DNA of 64,000 nt from Amoebophrya sp. A120 (lineage: Eukaryota; Sar; Dinophyceae; Syndiniales; Amoebophryaceae): the NCBI GenBank assembly GCA_905178155.1, contig CAJINV010000015.1:1237495-1301494 (forward strand), written 5' to 3'. Positions 23,201-35,200 of the stretch are shown piece after piece. The notes under the pieces are model-generated. The model did not search any database. It saw nothing but the letters and a program-made list of their open reading frames with translations, and had not been told where the DNA came from. The first letter of the stretch is position 1. Each line of letters begins with the position of its first letter. Position numbers and translations under genes: made by a program.

Positions 23201-26200
23201 CGCATCCGTTTGGTACACTTGCGTATGGTGAAAGCGATACAGGGCATCATGTGTAGTCCTTTGCGGATCCTTTACTGTCGTTTGTAGGCTACCCACCTCC
23301 GAGAGCGGTGCTCCATTTTCGTCATAAAGCAGTGTGTGCCGGAAATTAACGTTTCCTTGCAACTCCGCCAACACGGCATCAGTCTGTTGGTAAACGAAAT
23401 TTTCCGAGCGTTCGTCGCGAACGTCCCGTAGAAGTTGCGTAAGTTCCTCCTGAAATCGATCCCTTCGTCCGATATACTGCTGTTCAGAAGTCGTAATCGC
23501 GGCGCTGGCTTGATTCAACTGCGCCTCCTCCAACGTGGCCTTGGCTGTATTTTTTTTTTCCATCGCGGAAATTTCCAAGAAAACCAACATGTGTGCTTGG
23601 TGGGCGAGATCCAATAAAACCAATCCCTCTAGCACAGTGTTCGTGTGTAGCAAGATGACAAATACAAATTTATATGCTCTCGTTGAAAATATCAAAGCCT
23701 TGTCTTCAAGTTCATGGGCACCTAGTACAATGTGACAGGGAAAACAGTCACGCCATCTTGTATGATCTGGTGCTGTATTTTAGTTTTCCGCACAAGTGTA
23801 TGCACGCATAATTTTTACGACGTACACAGAAATTGCATAACTGTATCTGATGTTATCAATATGGTCACGCAAGCGTCCTTCACCTTCTAGTTTTTGGCTA
23901 TGCGCATATACAAATTCATATGTCTGGGTCTGGGGAGAAAGAGAATGCGGAATCTGTGATCCTTTTCCTTCCTTTCGATCATGCAAAAACCTGTAGCTGT
24001 ATTGGATTGCATGAGCAGTATAGAGCTACGCAAATTTTTGCCACCCCAAGAGGGCACATCCCATGCAGGATAGGCGTGGGCAAGCCTTCGCGAAGCCTGT
24101 GACGCAGCTAGAGTGTGCATGACTGAGATCGCGGGCGCGGGTCATGTAAAATCTGCATGACAAACTCCGGATCGCGATCGAAAGACCGCGGGACCTGCAC
24201 CGCCGACAGGCGCTATTCAACCTACCAACCAACCAAGCTCCCTGAATCCTCCAGACCCAGGAGACACATTTGCACTTGATATTGGTCGCATCTGCACCAA
24301 TGACATTGGTCGCATCTGCAACAAGCGGAGAGGGCGATTTGCACAAACAAACAACATGAACAGTTGTAGCACACACAGAAATAGACTACACGCAGTACTA
24401 ACATCAAAGACGATACGAAATAAACTCATTCTCGGTCCTACCGTACCTTCATCCAACTTCTTCCGGACCTGCCCGAGCCAGGCGGTTTCTAGGCGGTCAA
24501 CTTCCGCGTTGTATCCTCAGTAAAAACGTCCCCACGCCAGAGGCGAGGAGGGAATTCTGCCAGACAAGTCCAAAATTTTATTTGGCACTCACACATGATA
24601 CATTACACATGAGGACAGGTTTGGCTATACAGTGTAGCTGTGCCTAGCTCCACGGTCCAGATGCATCACAGATCTCTTCTATTGTCCGGCTCCGGGGTAG
24701 CGCATCACAGATTGCCAAAGACACCTACAAGCACAGAAACAGAGATAGACTGCTTCTCCTGGAGAGCCACATAAGAAACATCCTAGGCATACGAATTCGC
24801 ATGGCAAGGCTGAAGTGGGGACGTTTTTGCTCAGGATACGCTGTGCCGCTGATACATCTCATCATGCGTCTCCCCCGCCGCCCCCGGAGACTGCGTGCCG
24901 CCCATGCCCAACCAACCGCCCATGAAGGTGGTCGAACGGGTTGGCGTAGTCTTCGGGACAAACGCAGGGTCTGACACCGTTGACGACACGCCCGCCACCG
25001 CGGCGCCTATCGCGTCTGATAGCAACTGCCTCCGTTCGTTAAGGTTTTCACGCAATCGTTGCAGTGTTTCATCCGGCTTAAGGGAGGAAAGAAAAGCCTC
25101 CGCAGTGCTCCCGAGCGACGGCGAGTCCGCGTTGATACCGCCGATTGCTCCGCCGAGCCGCCCTTCAAACTCCTTCCTTGTGTCGATGTACGCGTGTTCG
25201 AGCTTGACCACGTTTCCATTGCAGATTTCTGAATAGTGTTTTTCAAGAACTGAAGGTGAAAAAAATGTTGATGAAAAAATAGTAAATCTAGCGCGTGAAG
25301 ACGGCCTATCACAGCAGGGCCGCTTCTTTTTGCTTCATCATCTTCAGATGAAGAATGCCTCGCAACACCACTACGACAGCGGGCTTCCAAGTTCGCTCTT
25401 GATGTTGTGTTGCCTGTGCATAGTAGACCTTGCCTTTTTTATGTTACTCTCCGACAGTAGTTGGGGGGGAGCGCTACTTCTCAGCACGCTCGTCATCTTG
25501 TAGTAGGAGGGTCACAGACAGCATTGTGTAACTTCTGTCAGTTATGGAAATGTACGTGCTCCCCCTATCATCCAAGAGGCCGTCCAAAGCCAGCTAGAAG
25601 AGCTTTGTTTCTCCTCTTCTTTTTTCTTCCGCATACGCGGCTGGCGCTGCAGGGCTGCGTAATCACAATCATACACCGGCACTCTGCCCTGCGCCTGCTC
25701 TGCGCGGCAGGGGCACCAGTGGGCTATGTAAAGTGCTACTGGTCCGTCCACCCTGGGACAAGAAAGACGTGCAGGCGCTCGCCTACTTAATTGTGTGACC
25801 CCGACGCAATAAGGCGCACACGAGCGCCGGCAAAACCATCCTTGTGCTCACAAAATTAATAAACTTTTTGCGCACACAAATACAAATTTCAAACAAACAA
25901 TCAAACAAACAAAATTACCTTTTTGGTTGTTCTGTTCTTCTGCCTCCTTGAGTCGCCGCTCCTCCTCTGCTCGGGCTACACGTGCTTGCTCTGTTTATTT
26001 TAAGTAATATTTGTGCCTTCTCTTTCTCTTACACGGATTCAAACAAAAAGTTGATTGATTTGTGTGCTGCGAAGTGGCACCTCGGGGCGTTTTCACTGAG
26101 GATACTTCTGGCGCTGCATGCGACGCTCAGAAGTTCCACTCACTACAACTGTTGCCATTTTCATGGAGGTCGGGGTCGGGGTCGCGGGGGCATTCTATAA

Positions 26201-29200
26201 TTTCTCGTTTTGCGTGTACCTTGCACGACATGCGCGCAATCATACAGGTGACCAGTTGCATGGACGAAGGGACGCGACAACTACATGCAGTAGTAGCACA
26301 GATGCAGGACGAAACAACTCATTCTGAGTAGGTTGCCGTACCTGCTTCATTGAGCTTCCTCTGGATCTGTTCGACCCAGCCGGCCTGTAGGTCGGTGACT
26401 TCAGAAGCGTGCCGTGTATACATCGTGTATCCTAAGTAAAAACGTCTCCACCCCATACCCATAGTCAAGCTAGGAGCTCCGCATTACAAATGCAAATCCA
26501 GAGGGTTTGGCAGTCACGCAAAACAAATTTTCGTCTGTAGGACACTGCAGCCTAGCAGGGACAGCCGCATCACAAAGCCATTTGCATTTGGATTTGTTTT
26601 TATCCTATTGACAGCATTACAAATACCAAAACACGACTGGAAACTCCTCTTGGGAGGACGTGCGTTATAGATGCTCTACTTGTAGATGGTGCAAATCTCA
26701 GATGACAACTCGGGGGTGAGGGCATTTTTAATCAGGATATCGCAACATGCGTCTCCCCCGCCCTGGCGGAAGGGTCTTGCACACTCGTCGGGCCGTTTTG
26801 CTTCTCGGGAACTTGTTTTATCAAATCCCCCCGTCTTTGCACGTTGGCTGACAATTCCGCTAGTTTCGTGGAGTCAGCGAGCCTCGTGAACAGGTTTGCT
26901 GCAGCGCCCTCTTCGCCGAGCCTGTCGCCGGCACTGAGGGCAGCGATCTGCGTTGGAAGTTGCTGTTCAAGCGTCCGTTCAAAGGCATTCCTCGTTTCGA
27001 TGTACTGCCTTTCCAGATTGTTCATGTCTGCCTCCCAACGTTCGCCTGATTAGCATTTATTGTTTCATCTTGCTGGATGAAAATAGTATATCTGGCACGC
27101 GGCGACTCAGCACAGCGGCGAGAATTCGTCCGGGTGCTTTACATCTTCTACTTCAAAACGCTTCTATTAATACTCAGTGATACTTTCCGTTTCTTTCCCG
27201 TGATTATTCTCTATCAAACGCAAATGTGTCTGGGTCTGCAAACTTGTGATGCGGGTCGGACAATCATGACGAGGACAAGCATGATAAGTTTTTGAGTTGT
27301 AGTTGTACGTGTTGCATAATCTGCATTGCAAACTGCGTCCTTTCTGCGCGGTACATGAATGGGGCTTTGGGGTAACGTTTATGACAGATTTGACTGTCAT
27401 GCTAGCGAAGCATGACAAACGTTGCGCTCCCCTTCCAGAAGACCCAGACATATTTGCGATTGATAATTCTACTCGCAAAATCGAATTTACAAGAATCCGC
27501 CCTCTCAATAGCAGAACAAAAAAAAAAATTGTGTTGCCAAAGTCGCGCCACCAAACACTCTGTCATGCAGAGACCACTATGGCGACGCCTCCTTCCCATG
27601 CAGAATGGCATTTGTATTGCCCGAATTTTACGAAGAAATAAACAAGGGCGCAGCAAAAATCCCTAAACCCTAATTGCATGAGACAAATAGTTTTCTGCAG
27701 CCGGGCCCCCCTCTCCGCACCATGGGGGCAGGAGCGCCAGCAGCAGCGTACAACATTTCTCGTATGGAAAAATCTTCTATCTAGATCTTGATAGGGCATG
27801 GGCTGGAATAGTATCAAAATGGCCTTCAGCATCGTCGATACAGGAAAAGACTGATAAACGTAAGTAGAACTGAAGTAATTACCTGCTTCTCGTCTTGTCC
27901 TTTCTTCCTCTGTCTGTCGTCTTTTTTGTTCTTCCACCGCCCTCCGGGCCTCCTCGTCCTCTACTCGCTTCTGTTGTTCTTGGCGTTCTGTTTTTCAATG
28001 TAGTTTTTCCACTCCTTTAGCTCGGCCGCACCATGACTACAGGAGCGCCAGCAGCAGCATACAACATTTCTCGTATGGAAAAATCTTCTATCTAGATCTT
28101 GATAGGGCACGGGCTGAAATAGTATCAAAATTGCCTTCAGCATCGTCGACACAGCTCAACAAGACTGATAAACGTATTAAGCCAGACTGATGTAAGTACC
28201 TGCTTGAAGTCTTCTCCTTTCCTTCTCGTCGGCCTCTTCTCTTTGTTTTTCTTCCAACGCCTTCCGCCGGGCCGCCTCCTGCTCCTCCCGCTGCTTTCGC
28301 TCTTCCTCTTCGCGTTCTGTTTTATTTCAATGTACTTAGTTTCTTGTACCGTGCTTTAGCTCGGCTCTGCTGATCGAAGAAGACCAACGATGCGCGTTCG
28401 AGGAGCATGCACACGAAAATCGGCGTAAAAAAAATCTTGTATCCAGACCTTGAGGTAGTTGAAAGCACGGGCTGGCAAAAGAATATGAAAAAGGCCTTCA
28501 TCAGTGTGGTCGATACAACAGCCACGATGAACTACGTCCTTCCAGCGTTGTAAACAAAAACATCAAGTGTAGTTGTAGACATGCGTGCTTACCTCGTCGC
28601 AACCGGTCCTTCTCCGCTTGTTCAGCTTCTTGACCAAGTCGCTGTTGCTCTGTAAATGTAAAATAAATCAGGTCCTCTAGAACAAAAAACTACAAGGTGT
28701 TAGTTTATTGTTATGCGGCTTTTCGTTTTCTGTACACAACTACAACACGCTCCTCGTCTGAAATGAAACGAATCGTTGTTGCAAATGTCGAGTTGAATAT
28801 TCCAATCCTTATCTTTCCTGTAAGAACCCGACAGGCCTCTTTTTTCACGTGCGGGTAATTTCATGTGGTCGACCCAGGGTCTAGTACTGGTTGTAAAGCT
28901 AAAGCCCCAACAGAAGCAGGTAAAAAACAGTACTTTATGTACCAAGACGCAAGCCCTCCACCTTTGTACGTACATTCTCGGAGAGCGCTGCCAAACGGCC
29001 ACTATCTTCCTCATGCTTGCCGAAGAAGTTTTCTGCGGTGTAGGCCCTGCTCTCAATTGCCTGTGCTTGATCCTCACCAAAGAGTCTTTTACGCTCGTCC
29101 TATCCCGAGAAAAAACGTCCCCACGCCAGCCTTCTTGTCATGCATAAGTACTTTTGCGTGTCTTCACTGTTTCTCCTGCACAGCCCGCCCATGAGGGGCG

Positions 29201-32200
29201 TTTTCTCATACTGTCCTGGGCATTGTGCTGCTGCAATCTATCAAGATAACGAGCTGGATTTTTTATGCCATGACCTCACTAGCCAACCTCGTCGAGGAGA
29301 CCCAGATTTGTCATGCCCGACAGGACCCAAGCCTTGTTCTTGATTTGCGTAGCAATTGATTTTTTTCGTTTTTGTGAAAGCGGTGGGGGTGTTTAATTAA
29401 GTTTCTACTCAGGATACGTCCAAATTTCCCTGCAGGCCGGTCAGATCGCCTGAGAATTTCCTAAACAGCTCGTCGATGAGCCCCTGCGAAATTTCATCTC
29501 GTCGCTCCGTAGCGATATCACCGGCCAGCGCGTCGTGGCCTTTAGTAAATTCTTCCTCAAGCTCCTTCATGCGCAGGCGCTTGCGCTTTTTCAGTTCTCT
29601 AACCTCGCCAGCCTTTGCCATTGCGGCCTGCAGGGCGTCTTCCTTTGCCTTGAGCTCCTGGGCGTGCTTTTGCTCCTGCTCCCTCAAGAGCCTTTGCGCC
29701 TCCTCAATTTGTCGATTGGCTTCCTCTATCAAATGCAAATGTGTCTGGGTCTGGAAGGATGCAACTTGTGATGGGAAATCTTTCTTCTCGAGCAGCAAAA
29801 AATGTGTATTGTATGAGGGCCAATAAACGCTGCCCACTTTTTGCTACACAAATGGCGCATTTCTCATGCAGGATAGCTAATGCTTCATGTGCATTCCAGA
29901 TCATGTACTCACTTCAAAAAATGCATGGCCAACAAGCGCACTCTTCCAGACCGAGACATATTTGCCTTTGATATTGTCGAGCTCTGCCTCCAAATTGCCC
30001 TCGGCCTCCTTGTGCGTCGTTTTCAACTCCTCAAGCTCGGCATCACGGTCTTTCTTCAATCTTTCAGCCTTATCTCTTGCCGTCTCGCTTTCTCGCAGCC
30101 GTTTCTGATTCGCAGCTAGCAGCTCCTGGATTTCAGTGGCTTGTCTGTCGTATCAACTCCAAATATTTCAGAGTCTGGAAACCTGTGATGCTAAATGGTC
30201 ATATTAATTGAACAGCCTTCCTAGTGCAGCCACGCATGACAAACATTTTTGCGAGCGCTTTAGCTTTTTCATCATGCCTAGGGCGCATTACAAACTGCGT
30301 TTTTACATGACCCAAAAAGTCGCGCTGTTGTTGGTCATGCAACACATATCTTTCAGGAATGACAAGCAATACAACAAGTCCACTTTTCCGGACCCAGATA
30401 TATTTGCACTGGATAAGGCGCTCGCAATTTGCAGTTTATTCTCTGCGTCTTCTACTGCTTTTTCCAGTTCACGCAGCCGGTCTGCTTGTCTTTCTGTCTC
30501 TTTACGCCTTTCTCCTTCTTCCTCCTCTTCGCGCTCTTGTCTCCACCTGTTCTTCTTAGCCACTGCTTCTCTTGCCTGCGCATCAAGCTCCTCCAGCCTT
30601 CTCTTTACTGTCGCAGAGAGCTCTTGCCAACGGGCGGCATCCTCTTCATACTGCGCTGCGCCATCGGGCGGGGCCTCTTCGTCCGCATGATCGTTTCTAA
30701 GCAAGAGGCTCTTCCGCACTTCCAAATTAGACTGCAGGTCGGCCAGCGAAGCCTGGAATTCCGTACTCCGCCGTGCAACGTCGATCTGGTCCAAAACAGT
30801 ACTTCCTTCTTGCTCTGCGGTGGTACGGGCGAGCAGCGCCTCGTAGTCTGCATCAAACTTGTCCTTGAGCGCCTGCATGCGCTCGCCGAGCGCCTGCATG
30901 CGCTCGCGTCTGCGAGTATCCGCTTCATCGAGCTTGCCAGCGTTTCGTATCCCAGAAAAAAAAGCAGGCAGGGCAAAATTGTGTATGCAAAAATTAAATA
31001 GCAGAAAAATTTGTCATGGGTGACGCCATAGCCTGCTGTTTAGGGCATTTGTTTTGTCTATTTATGTTTGCAATACAAATATGACCTGCCTGTCTTTTTC
31101 TGGGGGATATTTCTCAACGCTTCCTGAAGAGATGCTTCGAGCGTCCCCACCTTCTGTTGGTTTGCCTGCTCGGTGTTTGCTGCGTCTGCTTTTGCCTCCG
31201 CAAGTTGTCTCTTGGTTTCCTCGAGTTCTTGCCCCAACTTCTCTTGCTTGCTCTGCAGATCCGCAAGCTCGGCCGCATGGTTATTCTTCGCATTTTCAGC
31301 GTCCCCTTTCGCCGCGTCGTTTTCGCTCTTCCACGCCTTCCGCTCCTCCTCCAGCGCCTTGTTGATTTCAGCTAAGCTTTTGCCTTCGTCAGCGCGCTTT
31401 TTTTGTACCCCGTCTAGTGCGTCCGTCAGTTTCGCCACCTCAGTCTCCTTTCCGGTCATTTCTTCCCTGTGCTGTTGTGCCTGTTGCTCATTTTCCAACC
31501 GTAAATTTGCAAGAGCAGCCTCGTGGCCTTCCTGCAACGCTTCATTGTCACGTTTAGCATTCTTTATCGCTTGCTGCGCGTCCTTCTATCCTGTTCAAAA
31601 AACGAACCCATCCCGTGCTCCCGTGTTTCATGCAACTCTGCATGAACCCCACATTTTGATGCTGTTCGGTATCGGTACTTAATTTGTCACGCTAGTGCAA
31701 AAATCTTGATATTAAAAGCGTCGATGTCGAATTACAATTACTTCTATGATCTTGACGCGCCCCCGGACAGTTCAGTTCTTTTTACTCTTAGATGGCCACC
31801 TCGCTATACCTACTTATATGACCATGACGACTGCAATATTTATACATTCGTTCTCGTCGTCAGTGTTCTTCGGCCACAAGCTTCATCTTGCTCAAGATGC
31901 TAGGCCCTTCAACATGAACGTAGAAAAGTGTTTACATTGCAAAGCCTCGAAACGCTTGCCAACTTGCATGTATCAGCATGACCAGTTTTCAATGCTCAAC
32001 GGTACGGATTTGCGCTGCAAAAGAGCCCAGCGACAGCCGGCCCCGTGAAGGATGCCCAGCGCGCCTAGCGTGTGCACCAGAGAGCAGACTCGTACTCCTA
32101 CTTTCATGCCACGCAAATACAAATTCCATTGGGAGACTTTGCGTATGAAAAATTTCCAACTTCCGGGGGTCGGGCACTCGTCCTCGCACTACAACTTCCC

Positions 32201-35200
32201 AGTGTAATTATAAGATCAGCTTCTTGCTCACACCGACTGAGCACGAAATTATACACGAATAAATCTATCTCTTTCTGGAGTAATATGGAGCCAGGCGGGT
32301 TCTATTTCTTGCACGGGATATTTGCAACTTTTCCTTTAATGTAGTTACTTGTTCTCGCAGTGTCTCGGCGAGCTCTCTTGCCACTCGCGCCTTTTCTAGC
32401 GCTTCCTGGCTGGCCTTCCTGTGCCTCTCCGCTTCCTTGAGAAGCTGCTCTTGACGGTGTTGGCTCTCCGCCGCATCCCGCTCCGCCTTTTCCTTCGCGT
32501 CCTGCGCTATTCGAACGCTGTCCTGTGCGGCTTTCTGCACGTCGTCGTGGCCCGCTGAGGCGACCGACAACCGTGCGTCGAGACTATCACGCGCAGCTAC
32601 CGCCGCTGCTAGCTCGCGCTCCTTCTCAGCAAGTTCATGATCCTTGTCGGCCAGAGCCTGTGCTGCCTTTGCCCTCTCCTCTTCCACCCTGGCGTCGGCC
32701 CTCGAATGAGCCTCGGCGAGACTCTCGTCGGACTGCCGCGCCCCGTGCCGAAACTGTTCCAGATCCGCCTCGGCCGCACGTAATTTCCGCTTCGCCAGCA
32801 CGCAGTCGCCGCCGCCCGATGATCCCTGCAGCCACTCTTCCACTTCGGCCCGGCAAGCGGCTTCGAGGGCCGGTTCTATCAAAATGAAAAATCCCCCCTC
32901 CCCATATCAAAACGGAAATTTGTGATGCTGATTTGTGGCCACAAATCAGCTTTGTATTGCAGAGAGGGACTGCGACCAGATCCCCAGGCTAGGTAGGGGC
33001 GTATGGGTCTAGCAAAACAGCATGGCAAACGGCCCCCCTTTAGGCCCAACAGCATGGCAAATCGCTTCCATAATGGGGCGGAAGCTCCTGCCCTTGTCTT
33101 CTTGCAAGACAGATGTGATTTGTGACCTCAAATCCGCAATGCAAATTTTTGGAGACATACCTTTTCAATATGGGGAGGGGGGATTTTTCTTCTCAATAGG
33201 TTCCGTGGTCACTTCGCTCGGGCTGTGGAACTCAGAAATGGCCGCATCGGTTATCATAGTGAAAAAAGCCCCCACCCCATATCGGAAACGGAAGATGCGC
33301 GAATTTGTGATGCTGTATTTGAGTACACAAATCGACTTGTATTGCTAGAATTCCAAGAGACGAAGCTGCGGCATACATTGCAGGTAATCTGTCATGCTGT
33401 TTCCCACTTCCAGCTGCCTCCTGTCATCCTGGAGCTGCAAGGCTCTCCCACGCTAGGCAGCACTACAGTTCGCATCTTTTGCCTTCTAGCATCACAAAGC
33501 TGATTTGTAACCACAAATCTGCATCACAGATTTCCGTTTTGATATGGAGAGGGGGCATTTTTCATTGTAATATCGGTCAAGGGCTTCCAGAGATCTCTTT
33601 CGAAGTCGGATCTACTTGCCCCCAACGTGCTGCTGGCGCTGTCAGCGTCGTACAGGCGCCGCGCTGCAGTCTTCGCTAGCGTGACCAGCGCAAACACCTT
33701 CGGGTAGGGTTGTTCCAGAGACGAGGGGGCGATTCCCGGTCCCGCGGCCTGGCTTCCCCCCGGGATGGGGTACTGCGAAGCCCCCAGCTTCAGATCAAGC
33801 GCGTCTTGGAAGTTTGGCGCGTCCACTGCACCGGACGAGGGTGTTCCGAGCACCTCGGCAAAGGGTTTCCGCCTCGGCGCCTGCGAGGCCTGTAGTAGCG
33901 GCGGCGTGCTACTTGCCCGCGCCACCAGCTCTTCTCCTAAGTAAAAACGTCCCCACCCTATAGTCCTGCTACACAAATCACCCACGTTCGGCTGTTGCGC
34001 ATGACAGGTTTGGCCTCGTAGCGTAATCCTGTTTAGCTAGTAGTTAAGCAGCATTACAGATGTAGAATAGCATGCTGATTGGAGCATCACAAATCCCGAA
34101 CACGATTAGAAAATGCTTCTCATAGGGCTCCGCATGAGCAACATTTTAAGCATGCACATTTGCATGACAACTAACTATGGGGTGGGGACGTTTTTCTTCA
34201 GGATAGCTCTGCCGCGGTGTTCAACTCCTGCATGACCCCTGGGCCCGCCCCCGCAGTTCTATGAAATGCAAAAGTGTCTGGGTCTCGAAGAGTCATGCTG
34301 TTTTTGCATGATACAGGAGGTCTGGCATGGAAGCTCTAGCATCACAGGTTTCGAGAAGCTTCCGCAATGCCGAATCCGCATGACAAGTCCCCCATTTTGG
34401 TGACAGAAAGTGGGAAGCTTTTGCTACCTATGCATGAGAGATTTTTGTGTGTTCTGAAATGCGCATCACAAGTTTGTATTCTTCCAGACCCAGACATATT
34501 TGCAATCCATAAGTTCCGGAGGAGACCAAATTGGACGCAGCCTGCCACTTCCACCATTCCTGCCCCGCGCGGTCGGGTGCGGGGGGCTTCAGCATGCCGA
34601 GGAACCGAAAAATCTTTTTCGTGTCTTCGTCCAGCAAAAACGAGTAAAGCTTCGGAAAATGCTGAAACCACCCTCCGTCAAGCAGTTCTGAGAGTTTTCG
34701 CTCGTACGGCGTCAGGTGACTCTGGAACCGTTGCATTGCTATTAACGCCACGCGCCTGCGGTCCGCCGTGTTTATGTCCTTGCCTTTCGTGCCACTGAAC
34801 GGAGGGGCCTTGCCCTGGGCTATCAAAGTGAAGAAAGGAGTGCCTCCACCCCGTACAAACGAAGAAAACTTGTGTAGTACTACTATGCTGGATTTATTCT
34901 TGCGCAGCCAACTTGTATTGCAGCAAGCGCTTGGCGGCATTTATTTCGAAGCCTGATAGTGTATGCAAAAGGCCGCTAGCAGTTAAGGCATAAAAGACAG
35001 CGGCTTCGCAGTAGGCAAAAGCGCGTCACAGATTGACTGTGGAATGCGCCAAACAGCTCCCACTACTTGCCCCATAGAATGCAACACAAATCTGATTTAC
35101 TGTGGTCACGAATCTTCACCAGCATCACGAAGTTCTTCCATTTTCTTGAGTACGGGGAGGGGAGCAGTATCAAATGTAAAAATGTCTGGGTCTGGAAGAA

